From [Pseudopropionibacterium] massiliense (GTDB taxonomy: Bacteria > Actinomycetota > Actinomycetes > Propionibacteriales > Propionibacteriaceae), in assembly GCF_900607225.1 (NCBI RefSeq), contig NZ_LR027842.1, positions 2,520,284 to 2,584,283 of the forward strand: 64,000 bases of DNA, given 5' to 3'. Made by a program: the position numbers and the translations under genes. Positions 17,138 through 26,583 of the stretch are shown in pieces. The number at the start of each line of letters is the position of its first letter. Within the stretch, counting starts at the first letter, position 1. The notes under the pieces were generated by a model that saw only the letters and a list, made by a program, of their open reading frames with translations, made no database searches and was not told the DNA's origin.

Positions 17138-18694
17138 TCAGGCTGGGAAGAGGCCGTGCTTCTTCGCGGGACGCAGCTGGCGCTTACCGGCCAGCAGTTC
17201 CAGCGACAGCGCGATCTCGCGGCGGGTGTCCGCCGGGTCGATGATGTCGTCAACCAGACCACGGGAGGCAGCCATGTACGGCGTCGAGAAGGTCTCACGG
17301 TACTCCTCCACGAGCTCCTCGCGGCGAGCCTCGGTGTCCTCGGCGGCCTCGATCTCGCGGCGGAACACCACGTTCGCGGCGCCCTCGGCACCCATGACGG
17401 CGATTTCGGCGGTCGGCCAGGCGAACACCTTGTCGGCACCCAGGTCCTTCGAGCACATCGCCAGGTAGGCGCCGCCGTAGGCCTTGCGCAGCACGACGGT
17501 GATCTTCGGGACGGTCGCGGCGGAGTAGGCGAACAGCATCTTCGCGCCGTGGCGGATGATGCCGCCGTGCTCCTGGGCGACGCCGGGCAGGAAGCCGGGG
17601 ACGTCGACGAGGTTCACCACGGGAATGTTGAACGCGTTGCAGAAGCGGATGAACTTGCTGCCCTTGTCCGAGGAGTCGATGTCGAGGACACCCGACATGA
17701 CGCTCGGCTGGTTCGCGATGATGCCGATCGAGCGGCCGTTGATGCGGGCGAAGCCGACCACGATGCTCTTGGCCCAGCCGGCCTGCACCTCGAGGAAGTC
17801 GCGGTGATCGACGATTTCGGCAATGACGTCGCGGATGTCATAGCCCTTGTTGCCCTCGAGCGGGATGATCTCGCGCAGCTTCTCGTTGGGCTCGATCGAG
17901 TCGTCGGGATCGACGATCGGGGGCTCTTCGGAGTTGTTCTGCGGCAGGAAGCTGAGCAGCTTCTTCGCGATCAGGATGGCCTGCTCGTCGTCGTCGGCAA
18001 CGAAGTCGATGACACCGGAGCGACCCATGTGGGCGTCGGCGCCGCCGAGGGCGTCCTGGGTGACTTCTTCGCCCGTGACCTGCTTGATCACGCCCGGGCC
18101 CGTGATGAACATGTGGGCCTTGCGGGTCTGGATGATGAAGTCGGTCAGGGCCGGCGAGTAGGCCGCGCCACCCGCACAGGGACCGGAGATGATCGAGATC
18201 TGCGGCACCGCACCGGAGAGCAGCACGTTGGCGTAGAAGACCTTGCCGTAGCCGGAGAGGGAATCAATGCCCTCCTGCACGCGGGCGCCGCCCGAGTCGT
18301 TGATGAAGATGAACGGGGTTCCGGTGGACAGCGACGCCTCCAGCATTTCGGTGACCTTGATGGAGTGGGTCTCACCGGCCGAACCACCCATCACGGTGAA
18401 GTCCTGGCTGGCCAGGTGGATGGGACGGCCCAGCACGGTCGCGGAACCCGTCACCACACCGTCGGCGGCCATGTAGGTCTTGTCCATGCCGAAGGTGGTG
18501 GTGCGGTTGCGGCGGAAAGCGCCGGTTTCCTGGAAGGAGCCCTCGTCGATCAGCTCTTCGATGCGCTCGCGGGCGGTCATCTTGCCGCGGGCACGCTGCT
18601 TGTCCAGCTTGTCGGCGCCGCCTCCGGCCTCGACCTTTGCCCGGGCCTCCTCGAGCTGCTGAAGGCGCTCGGCCATGGTGTGTTGCTTGCTCAT
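17138..18694 (-). CDS. Methylmalonyl-CoA carboxytransferase 12S subunit
   Basis: A 518-residue acyl-CoA carboxyltransferase. It moves the carboxyl group of (S)-methylmalonyl-CoA to biotin on the 1.3S subunit, giving propionyl-CoA. Two crotonase-like halves are visible, with the oxyanion-hole segments FINDSGGARVQEG (N-terminal) and KAYGGAYLAM (C-terminal). ISGPCAGGAAYSPALTDF is the acyl-CoA site typical of this family. The length fits PccB/12S. It starts nine bases after the 5S gene. Propionyl-CoA carboxylase beta subunit is the alternative on homology alone, but the 5S and 1.3S neighbours decide for transcarboxylase. Confidence 0.96.
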   Translation of the reverse strand: MSKQHTMAERLQQLEEARAKVEAGGGADKLDKQRARGKMTARERIEELIDEGSFQETGAFRRNRTTTFGMDKTYMAADGVVTGSATVLGRPIHLASQDFTVMGGSAGETHSIKVTEMLEASLSTGTPFIFINDSGGARVQEGIDSLSGYGKVFYANVLLSGAVPQISIISGPCAGGAAYSPALTDFIIQTRKAHMFITGPGVIKQVTGEEVTQDALGGADAHMGRSGVIDFVADDDEQAILIAKKLLSFLPQNNSEEPPIVDPDDSIEPNEKLREIIPLEGNKGYDIRDVIAEIVDHRDFLEVQAGWAKSIVVGFARINGRSIGIIANQPSVMSGVLDIDSSDKGSKFIRFCNAFNIPVVNLVDVPGFLPGVAQEHGGIIRHGAKMLFAYSAATVPKITVVLRKAYGGAYLAMCSKDLGADKVFAWPTAEIAVMGAEGAANVVFRREIEAAEDTEARREELVEEYRETFSTPYMAASRGLVDDIIDPADTRREIALSLELLAGKRQLRPAKKHGLFPA

Positions 18695-18702
18695 TTCGCT
18701 CC

Positions 18703-20196
18703 TCAGGCGGGCTCGACGGAAACGCTGTGCGAACGGCCAGCGATGGTGACGTTGTACTTGACGGGACCGGAGATCCCCTGGGCCTTGCGCTTGGCGGCCT
18801 CTTCCTCGGCGGCCAGCTGCTCAGCGGTCTTGCCGACGTTCTTGGGACCCTCAGCGCGGGTCTTGAAGAACCCGGGAGCCACCCCCGGGAACATGGCGTT
18901 GGTCAGGACGTCCTCCTCGGTGCCGTCGGCACCTTCGAGTTCCTTGGCCTGGGCGACGAGTTCGTCCCATTCGGGCTTGAGCAGGTCCGCGGGACGCACC
19001 GTGATGGGGTCCTTCTTGGCCTGCGCCTGCGCCAGCTTGATGACCTCGGGGTTGCGCTCGCCGAGGCATTCGCCGTAGTAGCCGAGCATGAGGTCCGCGA
19101 ACTCGCCCGTCAGCACCTTGTAGCGGCCCATCAGGACGTTGAAGACGGCCTGGGTGCCGACGATCTGGGAGGACGGGGTGACCAGCGGCGGATGGCCTGC
19201 GTCGGCCTTGACCAGCGGCACCTCGGCCATGACCTCGTCGATGCGGTCGCCCGCGCCCTGGGCCTTGAGCTGCGATTCCATGTTGGAGAGCATGCCGCCG
19301 GGGATCTGGGAGGAGAAGATGCCGGTGTCCACCAGCGTGGCCGACTCGAACTCGGCGTACTTCGGGCGGATCTTCGCGAAGTGGTCGCGGATCTTGACGA
19401 GGCGGTCCATGTCGAGGTCGGTGGTGTAGTCGGTGCCCTCGAGCATCTCCACGAAGGATTCGGTCGGGTTGTGGCCGGGGCCGAGGCTCATCGACGAGAT
19501 GGCCGTGTCGACCACGTCGGCACCCGCCTCGATGGCCTTCATGAGGCTGACGAGGGTGACGCCCGTGGTGGAGTGGCAGTGAACGTTGATCTGGACGTCG
19601 CCGTAGGTTTCCTTGATGCCGCGGATGATGTCGTAGGCGGGCTGCGGCTGGAGGAGGGCGGCCATGTCCTTGAGGGCGATCGACTCGGCGCCCATGTCGA
19701 TGAGCTGCCCGGCGAGCTTCACGTAGCCCTCGACGGTGTGGACCGGCGAGATGGTGTAGCAGATGGTGCCCTGGGCGTGCTTGCCGACCTTCTTGACGGC
19801 CTGCATCGCCTGGGCCATGTTGCGGGGGTCGTTGAGGGCGTCAAAGACACGGAAGACGTCCATGCCGTTCTCAGCCGACTTCTCGACGAACTCTTCCACC
19901 ACCGTGTCCTCGTAGTGGCGGTAGCCGAGAAGGTTCTGGCCACGCAGCAGCATCTGGAGACGGGTATTGGGCATCAGTTCACGGAACGTACGGAGCCTGA
20001 CCCAGGGATCCTCATTGAGGAAGCGGATACAGGAATCGAAGGTTGCACCACCCCAACACTCCACGGACCAGTAACCTGCGGCATCGATGTCTGCACAGGC
20101 GTCGACCATGTCTTCCAAGGCCATTCGGGTTGCCATCAAACTCTGGTGTGCGTCCCTGAGCACCAGCTCGGTGACGCCGATCTTTCGAGGACTCAT
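18703..20196 (-). CDS. Methylmalonyl-CoA carboxytransferase 5S subunit
   Basis: A 497-residue pyruvate carboxyltransferase subunit. It transfers CO2 from carboxybiotin to pyruvate, forming oxaloacetate in the Wood-Werkman propionate cycle. VTELVLRDAHQSLMATR opens the TIM barrel. The metal/lysine site is in ESIALKDMAALLQP (carbamylated Lys) with HCHSTTG as the metal-binding His pair, and the Co/Zn site is completed by DAHQS. The ATG at 20196 is chosen because GGATAGGGACC precedes it and the conserved fold starts there; the open frame further upstream is not conserved. It is the first gene of the transcarboxylase operon. Confidence 0.96.
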   Translation of the reverse strand: MSPRKIGVTELVLRDAHQSLMATRMALEDMVDACADIDAAGYWSVECWGGATFDSCIRFLNEDPWVRLRTFRELMPNTRLQMLLRGQNLLGYRHYEDTVVEEFVEKSAENGMDVFRVFDALNDPRNMAQAMQAVKKVGKHAQGTICYTISPVHTVEGYVKLAGQLIDMGAESIALKDMAALLQPQPAYDIIRGIKETYGDVQINVHCHSTTGVTLVSLMKAIEAGADVVDTAISSMSLGPGHNPTESFVEMLEGTDYTTDLDMDRLVKIRDHFAKIRPKYAEFESATLVDTGIFSSQIPGGMLSNMESQLKAQGAGDRIDEVMAEVPLVKADAGHPPLVTPSSQIVGTQAVFNVLMGRYKVLTGEFADLMLGYYGECLGERNPEVIKLAQAQAKKDPITVRPADLLKPEWDELVAQAKELEGADGTEEDVLTNAMFPGVAPGFFKTRAEGPKNVGKTAEQLAAEEEAAKRKAQGISGPVKYNVTIAGRSHSVSVEPA

Positions 20197-20297
20197 GGTC
20201 CCTATCCAACCATGCCGGGACAACTTCGGGGAACGCACCCCCCTGCATCGGCGCAACCAGCCAATCCGGGTTTCACCCCCCACTGACAGGGGTAAAC

Positions 20298-20316
20298 GCT
20301 TGAACAGCGTTCAAGC
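20298..20316. promoter_or_regulatory. Operator-like palindrome upstream of the transcarboxylase operon
   Basis: GCTTGAAC-AGC-GTTCAAGC is a perfect 8-bp inverted repeat with a 3-bp spacer, about 100 bp before the 5S start in a divergent intergenic region. The form suits a dimeric regulator such as a TetR-family protein. Confidence 0.5.
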
Positions 20317-20408
20317 CACCGGGGTTGTCCCACCGGGTTCCCCGGCCCGCGCCCGGCGGCCGGACGCCCGGCGTTCGCGGAAAACCCGCGCTCGGTCCCG
20401 AAGTGGCC

Positions 20409-20414
20409 TAGGTT
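20409..20414 (+). promoter_or_regulatory. -10 box of a leaderless promoter
   Basis: TAGGTT lies six bases before the GTG start at 20421, the same spacing as for gpmA. No ribosome site is present. Confidence 0.45.
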
Positions 20415-20420
20415 GGCTGG

Positions 20421-21662
20421 GTGTCAGTCACACAGCAGATGCCGCTTTCCCTCCGTCCGGCCCGCCCCTGGTGGCCACAGCCACGCCACGTGCAGGCCCC
20501 GGGTTACCGCGTCCCCGGGCTCGACGCCGCCCGCGGCCTGGCCGTCCTGGGCATGGTGATCGCGCACTCCGTGCTCACTCCTGCCTGGGGTTCGGGACCG
20601 GCCGCGCTGCTCGGTTTCGTCCACGGCCGATCAGGAATTCTGTTCGCCACCGTGGCGGGGGTCTCGCTGGCCATCATCAGCGGGGGCTCCCGGAGGCTCG
20701 GGGGCGACGACCTGCTGCGGGCCCGCGCCACCGTCCTGGGCAGGGCCGTCGTGCTGCTGGTGATCGCCGGGGCGTTGTCGATGCTTCCGACCACCATCCA
20801 GGTGATCCTGGCCTCCTACGCTTTCTGGTTCGTCCTCTCCCTGCCCGCGCTGCGCTGGCGGCCCCGCACCCTCCTGGTCGTCGCCTGCTGCCTGGCGTTG
20901 GCAGGCAAGCTGCTGGTGACCGGTTTGCCGCTGTGGATCCCCACATGGGGGTACGGTTCCCCCGATCTCGGGGGCAATTTCGTCCCCACCCTGCTTGTGA
21001 CCACCGTCTCCCCCGCGCTGGTGTGGATGGCCTTCGTCCTGGCGGGCATGGCCCTGGGGCGTTTCGGCCTGGACAACACCAGGGCGCTGCGGGGTTTCCT
21101 GGTGGCTGGTCTGGTGCTGTTCGCCGGTTTCGCGGCCCCGTTCGTGATCTCCGCCGGTTCCCCGGCACCGCTGTTCACCGACGTCCAGCGCTCGGCCACC
21201 CCCACCACCGGGATCGACCCGACCACGGATCCGGCGACCGGCATCGACTGGCAGCGGGCGCTGTGGTCCTTCGAACCCAACTCGGGCACCGTCTTCGAGG
21301 TGCTCTCCTCGGGAGGCCTGGCGCTCGCGCTGATCGCCGGTCTGGTGCTGCTGGGCCGGCTGCCGTGGTCGCGGTGGGTGCTGCTGCCCCTGACGGGTGT
21401 CGGGTCGATGGCGTTGACGGCATACGTGGTCCACGTCGTGGTCCTGACCGACGCCCAACCGGAGGGTCTCGTCGCCGACGGGGGAACCGGGGGCTGGCTG
21501 TGCCTCGGCCTGGTGGTGGCGTGCGGGTTGTGGTCGCAGATGTTCGCCTCGGGTCCCCTGGAGCAGCTGACCGGCGCCGTCGCGGACCGGTTGGCGGGAT
21601 ACCCGGTGCCCCGGTCCCCGGCGGCCGGACCCCGGGGCACCACCCCGCCGACCGGCCGGTGA
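20421..21662 (+). CDS. DUF418/DUF1624-like multi-pass membrane protein
   Basis: A 413-residue membrane protein with about ten hydrophobic helices. After 25 cytoplasmic residues comes GLDAARGLAVLGMVIAH, the signature of the YeiB/DUF418 and HGSNAT-like acyltransferase superfamily, whose members move acyl groups across or within the membrane. The acceptor is unknown. The GTG start at 20421 fits a leaderless transcript. It converges on the S9 peptidase gene with only six bases between the stops. Confidence 0.75.
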   Translation: MSVTQQMPLSLRPARPWWPQPRHVQAPGYRVPGLDAARGLAVLGMVIAHSVLTPAWGSGPAALLGFVHGRSGILFATVAGVSLAIISGGSRRLGGDDLLRARATVLGRAVVLLVIAGALSMLPTTIQVILASYAFWFVLSLPALRWRPRTLLVVACCLALAGKLLVTGLPLWIPTWGYGSPDLGGNFVPTLLVTTVSPALVWMAFVLAGMALGRFGLDNTRALRGFLVAGLVLFAGFAAPFVISAGSPAPLFTDVQRSATPTTGIDPTTDPATGIDWQRALWSFEPNSGTVFEVLSSGGLALALIAGLVLLGRLPWSRWVLLPLTGVGSMALTAYVVHVVVLTDAQPEGLVADGGTGGWLCLGLVVACGLWSQMFASGPLEQLTGAVADRLAGYPVPRSPAAGPRGTTPPTGR

Positions 21663-21668
21663 ACCGGA

Positions 21669-23654
21669 TCAGAGCAGCTCGGGCCGGGTGAAACCGGCCT
21701 TGCCGATGCCCGCCTCGATGAAGGAGAGCACGGTCTCGTACCAGAGCTCGGCGTGCTGCGGGGACAGGATCCAGTGGTTCTCGTCGGGGAAGTACAGGAA
21801 CCTGTGCGGGAAGTCCTCCGGTTTCCCCGCCCAGCCCGCGGCCAGTTCCCGCCACAGGGCCAGGCCCTCGCCGATCGGCACCCGGTAGTCCCTGTCGCCG
21901 TGGATCACCAGCATCGGGGTGACGATGTCGGCTGCGGCGTTGTGTGGCGAGTACCGCTCCCGCATCCCGGGCGACATCTCGCGTTCCCAGTACCAGGCGG
22001 CGTCGGTGGTGTCGCCGAAGGTGTCCAGGTTCCACAGGCTGGCGTGGGTGACGATGGCCCGGAACCGGTCCGTGTGTCCCGCCACCCAGTTGGCCATGTA
22101 GCCGCCGAACGACCCGCCCATGGCGACGGTGCGGTCCCGGTCGATGTCGTCCCGGGCGACGACGTGGTCGGTCAGGGCCATCAGGTCGGTGAACGGTTCC
22201 GCGCCCCAGCGTCCCCAGCCGCGCTGGATGTGGTCCTGGCCGTATCCCGTGGACAGCGCCGGATCGGGCAGCAGCACCGCCCAGCCCCGGCTGACCAGAA
22301 GCCACGGGCACCAGCGCCAGCTCCACGAGTTCCAGGAACTCAACGGGCCGCCGTGGATCCACAGCGCCAACGGCGCGGGACCGTCACCGGGAGGCAGCAG
22401 CAGGTAACCGGGCACGCGCGCCCCGTCGGCGGCGGTGGTCTCGATGCGCTCCAGCCTGCCGGGCAGCTCCGGGTGGTCGACGGGCACCGGAAGTTTGGTG
22501 GTCTCCCCGGTGGCGGTGTCGATGGCGACGACGCTGCCCGGATCCTGGTAGGACGACCGCACCGCGTACAGTCTCCGGCCATCCTCGGTGATCCGCACCG
22601 AGGTGAAGGCACCCTCACCGGTGAGGCGGCGCACCTTCCCGGAGGCCACTTCGATGGCGAAGATCGGGGCGTCGCCGTCCTCGTCGGCCACGGCGTAGAG
22701 CGTCCCGGCATCAGGGCTGAAGGCCACCGGCGTACCCCAGCGATCCCAGGCGGGGGCCAGTTCCCTGCCCTCGCCATCCTCCCCGACCAGCCACAGGCGC
22801 TGCACCGGGGCGGTTTCCGGAGTGGAGCAGATGATGCGCACGCACGCGATCAACCGGCCGTCGCGGGAGATCACAGGACCGGTGAACTCGTCGGCGTCGT
22901 CGGAGGCGACCATCCGGCGTTGCCCCGTCGTCACGTCGATGACCGCCACAGACAGGGCCACCTCCGCAACTCCCCGCGGCGAGGCCCAGCCTGCGGCGAG
23001 TTTCTGGCCGTCGGCGCTCAGCGACAGCGTCGTCTCCTCCAGGGCGCGGCCCACGTCCCCGGTCAGCGGTTCACAGCCACCGTCGAGGTCCAGGACGGCG
23101 AGCCTGTCCGCTACGGGCCCCAGGTCGTGGTCCCAGTACCGGACCGGGTAGCTGTCGTGGAGGATGGCGGTCACCTTGCGTTCGCGGCGAGCCTTGCGTT
23201 TGGCGGCGTCAGCCTCGTCGTCCGCGACGCCGATGTGGGCCGGGGTGCGGGCGATCACCGTGCGGGAACCGGTCGCGGCGACGACCCCGCTGAACCCACC
23301 GGAGCGACGCGCCACCGGGCGGGCCTCACCGCCCTCGGCGGGCAGCAACCAGACCACGCCGTCGTCCTCGTCCGGTTTCACCTCGCCGGTGCCGGGCACG
23401 GGTCGTTTCGAGCCGAACAGGAAATCCCCGTCCGCGGTGAAGGCGCCGAAACTCTCGCCCTCCTCCGAACGGGTCAGGCGCCGCGCGGGTCGCTGGCCCT
23501 CGGGGTCGAGCTCCCACCACGACGACCGGTAGCCGGTGCGTTCCCGGTTCCGGTGGGCGACGGACACCAGCACCCGTCCCTGCGGGGAGATCGCCAGCGA
23601 CCCCAGCCTCGGTAGGTTGGTGTAGTCGCCCAGATCACTCCATGCGTTGGTCAT
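21669..23654 (-). CDS. S9 family prolyl oligopeptidase / acylaminoacyl peptidase
   Basis: A 661-residue cytoplasmic serine peptidase. Residues about 1-400 form a beta propeller (repeated strands such as SPDAGTLYAVAD). The alpha/beta-hydrolase domain follows with nucleophile GGSFGGYM, catalytic Asp in HGDRDYRVP and catalytic His in DENHWIL. S9C enzymes trim short or acylated peptides. The ATG at 23654 (MTNAWSDLG) is preceded by GGAGAGG and overlaps the stop of the upstream esterase gene by four bases (ATGA). The open frame upstream of this ATG belongs to that gene's opposite reading and is not used. Confidence 0.92.
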   Translation of the reverse strand: MTNAWSDLGDYTNLPRLGSLAISPQGRVLVSVAHRNRERTGYRSSWWELDPEGQRPARRLTRSEEGESFGAFTADGDFLFGSKRPVPGTGEVKPDEDDGVVWLLPAEGGEARPVARRSGGFSGVVAATGSRTVIARTPAHIGVADDEADAAKRKARRERKVTAILHDSYPVRYWDHDLGPVADRLAVLDLDGGCEPLTGDVGRALEETTLSLSADGQKLAAGWASPRGVAEVALSVAVIDVTTGQRRMVASDDADEFTGPVISRDGRLIACVRIICSTPETAPVQRLWLVGEDGEGRELAPAWDRWGTPVAFSPDAGTLYAVADEDGDAPIFAIEVASGKVRRLTGEGAFTSVRITEDGRRLYAVRSSYQDPGSVVAIDTATGETTKLPVPVDHPELPGRLERIETTAADGARVPGYLLLPPGDGPAPLALWIHGGPLSSWNSWSWRWCPWLLVSRGWAVLLPDPALSTGYGQDHIQRGWGRWGAEPFTDLMALTDHVVARDDIDRDRTVAMGGSFGGYMANWVAGHTDRFRAIVTHASLWNLDTFGDTTDAAWYWEREMSPGMRERYSPHNAAADIVTPMLVIHGDRDYRVPIGEGLALWRELAAGWAGKPEDFPHRFLYFPDENHWILSPQHAELWYETVLSFIEAGIGKAGFTRPELL

Positions 23655-24493
23655 TTTTCCTCTCCAATCTTGCGCAGCCAGTTGGCTGCCAGGTCCACCC
23701 AGGAAGCAACGTTGACCGGCAGCGATTCCCGGTCTGCGCTGCACAGCTCGTCGGCGGTCGACAGGCCGTGACAGCCCCACTGGAAGTGGTGGTATTCGAA
23801 CGGCACCCCGGCCTCGGCCAGCGCGGTGACGAAACGCAGCGACTGCGAGGGCGGCACCACCTCGTCCTGACCGGTGGTCCACACGAAGGCGGGCGGGGTC
23901 TCCCCGGTCACCGCCGAGATGCAGTCCACGCGGGCCGCGGTGCGCAGGATCTCCTCGTCACCGTCCACCCAGTCGGCGTTGAACGCCCCGTAGCAGATCA
24001 CGAGCGCGTCGGGTCGCGAACCGTGACGCAACAGATCACCCCGGCCGGTGGCCTCGTACTCGGCGCGTTCGGCCGCCACCAGGTCGTCGCGGTTCCAGTG
24101 GGTGCCCAGCAGCGCGGCGACGTGCCCGCCCGCCGAGAATCCCAGGAGGTTCACCCGCCCTGGGTCGACACCCACCTCGCCGGCATGGGCGCGTATCCAC
24201 CGCACGGCCTGCGCCGCGTCGACGGCGGGATTGGGGTAGGCGGCGTGTTCCCGCAGCGAGTAACGCAGCACGAAGACGTTGAACCCGCGGCGCAGGAAGG
24301 CGACCGCCACCGGATCGGACTCCCGCTGCGACAGCATCATGTATCCCCCGCCCGGGGCGATGATCACCGCGGGCCGGGGATGCTCCAGCGGGGTCGGTTG
24401 TTCCTCGGCGGAGGGGGCGTCGAAGAGGACCGCCTCCAGGGTGGCGGATCTCTCCTGGTTCAGATCAACGGTGAAATGACGCATGCGCATCAT
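23651..24493 (-). CDS. Alpha/beta hydrolase, acetyl-esterase-like
   Basis: A 280-residue esterase of the BD-FAE/Axe-like group. The oxyanion motif IIAPGGGYMML, the nucleophile elbow GFSAGGHVA and a late Asp and His (TGQDEVVPP, QWGCHGLS) make up a complete catalytic set. Relatives deacetylate sugars or hydrolyse small esters. The ATG at 24493 fits the conserved start (MRHFTVDL); 24523 is an alternative with a GGAAG upstream. It is coupled by a 4-base overlap to the S9 peptidase. No signal peptide is seen. Confidence 0.85.
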   Translation of the reverse strand: MMRMRHFTVDLNQERSATLEAVLFDAPSAEEQPTPLEHPRPAVIIAPGGGYMMLSQRESDPVAVAFLRRGFNVFVLRYSLREHAAYPNPAVDAAQAVRWIRAHAGEVGVDPGRVNLLGFSAGGHVAALLGTHWNRDDLVAAERAEYEATGRGDLLRHGSRPDALVICYGAFNADWVDGDEEILRTAARVDCISAVTGETPPAFVWTTGQDEVVPPSQSLRFVTALAEAGVPFEYHHFQWGCHGLSTADELCSADRESLPVNVASWVDLAANWLRKIGEEK

Positions 24494-24637
24494 CGTAGGA
24501 CCCGGGAAATCTGGCCATGGCATCCGCTGGTTCTTCCAACGCACCTCATTGATCACCGCCTCCAACCCTCTTAACATGGAAGGGGCTCGACACGTCAGAA
24601 ATCACGTGACACCCATCTCGACGCGCAGGAGGTCGCA

Positions 24638-24826
24638 ATGGTGCTTCAGGGCAGGACATGGATACTTCTCCCGCTCTTCGCGGCCATCGTGCTTTCCTGT
24701 CTGATGCTGATCCCCGAGCTGCACGCACACAAAACCCTCATCGCCGTGCTGCTGTTCCTGTCCCTCGTATCGGCTCTCGTCAGTGCGGTACGTGCCGGGA
24801 AGGACCATCCGGATCCCACACCATGA
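24638..24826 (+). CDS. Small membrane protein, 62 residues
   Basis: An AGGAGG site six bases before the ATG makes this a credible gene. The protein has two hydrophobic segments (WILLPLFAAIVLSCLMLI, residues 8-25, and LIAVLLFLSLVSALVSAV, 34-51) and a short charged tail (RAGKDHPDPTP). I do not recognise the family. It stands alone between the divergent esterase gene and the GH3 lipoprotein gene. Confidence 0.65.
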   Translation: MVLQGRTWILLPLFAAIVLSCLMLIPELHAHKTLIAVLLFLSLVSALVSAVRAGKDHPDPTP

Positions 24827-24919
24827 TTCCTGTTCGCAGCCGGCTCCGCGAGACGGCCGCGAGCCGCTGAATGACTACCATCCCACCCAGACGCCGGGCT
24901 GGACCATGGAGGAGCGAGG

Positions 24920-26203
24920 ATGGAGGCAGTGATGGCAGATGCGGCACACAGGACACGCGCAAGGAACACGAAGAAGCAGATCCTTGGGCGGCGTGCTCCG
25001 TTGCAACGGATCGCCGCGGCAGCGGCCTGCGCATCGATCCTGATCGGCTGTTCAGCGGAATCCGCGGCGACCTCCCCGGCTTCGCAGGTCACAACGGAGA
25101 CCTCGGACGCAGCCGCATCGGAGGCGCCGCCCGAATCGTCGCCGTCCGCCTCACCGACCCCGGCCACCGTGAGGTGCCGCGCGAAGGCGGATTCCCTGAC
25201 CACCGAACAGCAGGCCGGGCAGTTGTTCATGATCGGGGTGGGCACCTCCGGGCTGGACGACAAAACCCGTAGTGCCATCGAGTCGGGGTCCGTCGGATCC
25301 GTGGTGCTGCTCGGCAGCAGCAGCGAGGGTGCTGCCCGGATCAGCGCGATCACCTCCGAACTGGGAACGATGCAGTCCGCCGGAATGCCGCTCCTGGTCG
25401 CCGTCGATCAGGAGGGCGGTCAGGTGCAGCGCCTCAAGGGACCGGGATTCAGCGACATCCCGAACGCCGTCGAGCAGGGTTCGCTGGCGGACGGGCAGTT
25501 GCGAGCCCGAGCACAGGCATGGGGTGCGGAACTGGCAGCTGCGGGTGTCCACTACGACCTCGCACCGGTTGCCGACGTGGTGCCGAAGCACAAGCAGAGC
25601 AGCAACGCCCCGATCGGGAAGATGAACCGCAACTTCGGCAACGACGTCACCGCTGTGAGCAGGTCGGTGGTGGAGTTCACCCAGGGCATGCAGGACGCCG
25701 GGGTCGTGACCTCTCTGAAACACTTTCCCGGGCTGGGTGAGGTGACGGTCAACACCGACCACGGCGTGGCCAAGGACGGCGACACCACCGCCGGAGGCGA
25801 ATCCCTGGAACCGTTCCGCAGGGGTATCGAGGCCGGGGCCGGCTCGGTGATGATCTCGTCGGCGATCTTCACCCGGATCGACCCGGACCAAGAGGGGGTT
25901 TTCAGCAGGAAGATCGTCACCGACATGCTGCGCGGCGACCTCGGCTTCCAGGGAGTGGCCATCAGCGACGACCTGGGCGCGGCGGTCGCCGTGGACAACG
26001 TCAAACCCGGCGACCGGGCGGTCCGGTTCTTCGCGGCGGGCGGGGATCTGCTCATCAACGCCGACCCGTCGCTGATGGACGAGATGCTGAAGGCCACCAT
26101 CGCATGGGCGGCCGAGAACCCGGGCAACGCCGACCGGCTGGCCGAATCCGCCGGCCGGGTGCTGGCGCTGAAGGAGTCGGCGGGACTACTGAACTGCGGA
26201 TGA
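24920..26203 (+). CDS. Glycoside hydrolase family 3 lipoprotein (NagZ-like)
   Basis: A 427-residue secreted lipoprotein. A twin-Arg-containing N-region and hydrophobic stretch end in the lipobox ILIGC (Cys44), followed by a Ser/Thr/Pro linker to about residue 88. The GH3 barrel then has VAVDQEGGQVQRLKGPG, the substrate motif SLKHFPGLG (about residue 266) and ISDDLGA (about 350, near the nucleophile Asp of NagZ-type enzymes). The likely activity is beta-N-acetylhexosaminidase on peptidoglycan fragments at the cell surface. GGAG precedes the ATG. The last 18 bases overlap the convergent alkyltransferase-like gene. Confidence 0.9.
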   Translation: MEAVMADAAHRTRARNTKKQILGRRAPLQRIAAAAACASILIGCSAESAATSPASQVTTETSDAAASEAPPESSPSASPTPATVRCRAKADSLTTEQQAGQLFMIGVGTSGLDDKTRSAIESGSVGSVVLLGSSSEGAARISAITSELGTMQSAGMPLLVAVDQEGGQVQRLKGPGFSDIPNAVEQGSLADGQLRARAQAWGAELAAAGVHYDLAPVADVVPKHKQSSNAPIGKMNRNFGNDVTAVSRSVVEFTQGMQDAGVVTSLKHFPGLGEVTVNTDHGVAKDGDTTAGGESLEPFRRGIEAGAGSVMISSAIFTRIDPDQEGVFSRKIVTDMLRGDLGFQGVAISDDLGAAVAVDNVKPGDRAVRFFAAGGDLLINADPSLMDEMLKATIAWAAENPGNADRLAESAGRVLALKESAGLLNCG

Positions 26204-26563
26204 GGGCAGGTCCCGGGCGGGGCTCCCCCACTCGGCGAGCCGGGCCTCGTGGTCCGTGGCGAGCCGGGGCAGGTCGGCCCGGGCCCGCGACATCACGCAC
26301 CGCCCGTCAACCGCCGGGGTCCCCTCCTCGGCCCAGCGCCGGGACGCCTCCGCCACGAGGTGCCCGGGCAGGCGTCCCGAGGCGTTGACCACCCGCCACC
26401 ACGGCACCCCCGGCCCGGCGGAGGCCATGATGGCCCCCACCCACCGGGCTGATGTGCCCACCAGCTCCGCAAGGTCACCGTAGCTGACCACCCGTCCGGT
26501 GGGTATGCACTCCACGGCACACAGCACCCGTTCGACGGTCAGTTCGGCGGCTGCATCCGGCAT
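26186..26563 (-). CDS. Alkyltransferase-like protein (MGMT fold, Cys replaced by Trp)
   Basis: A 125-residue protein with the DNA-binding domain of O6-alkylguanine-DNA methyltransferases (IPTGRVVSYGDLAELVG, WVGAIMASA). The active-site PCHRV is replaced by PWWRV, so it cannot transfer alkyl groups. Alkyltransferase-like proteins bind O6-alkylguanine and direct it to nucleotide excision repair. The ATG at 26563 matches the family start; the longer open frame is not conserved. It ends inside the 3' end of the GH3 gene. It follows the aminotransferase gene after 20 bases and may be co-transcribed with it. Confidence 0.88.
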   Translation of the reverse strand: MPDAAAELTVERVLCAVECIPTGRVVSYGDLAELVGTSARWVGAIMASAGPGVPWWRVVNASGRLPGHLVAEASRRWAEEGTPAVDGRCVMSRARADLPRLATDHEARLAEWGSPARDLPSSAVQ

Positions 26564-26583
26564 CGACCGGGTCGTTTCCCGTT

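Noticed and set aside
16829-19078. 749-residue plus-strand ORF
   Set aside because: It is the antisense shadow of the transcarboxylase genes, with repetitive Gly/Val/Asp composition.
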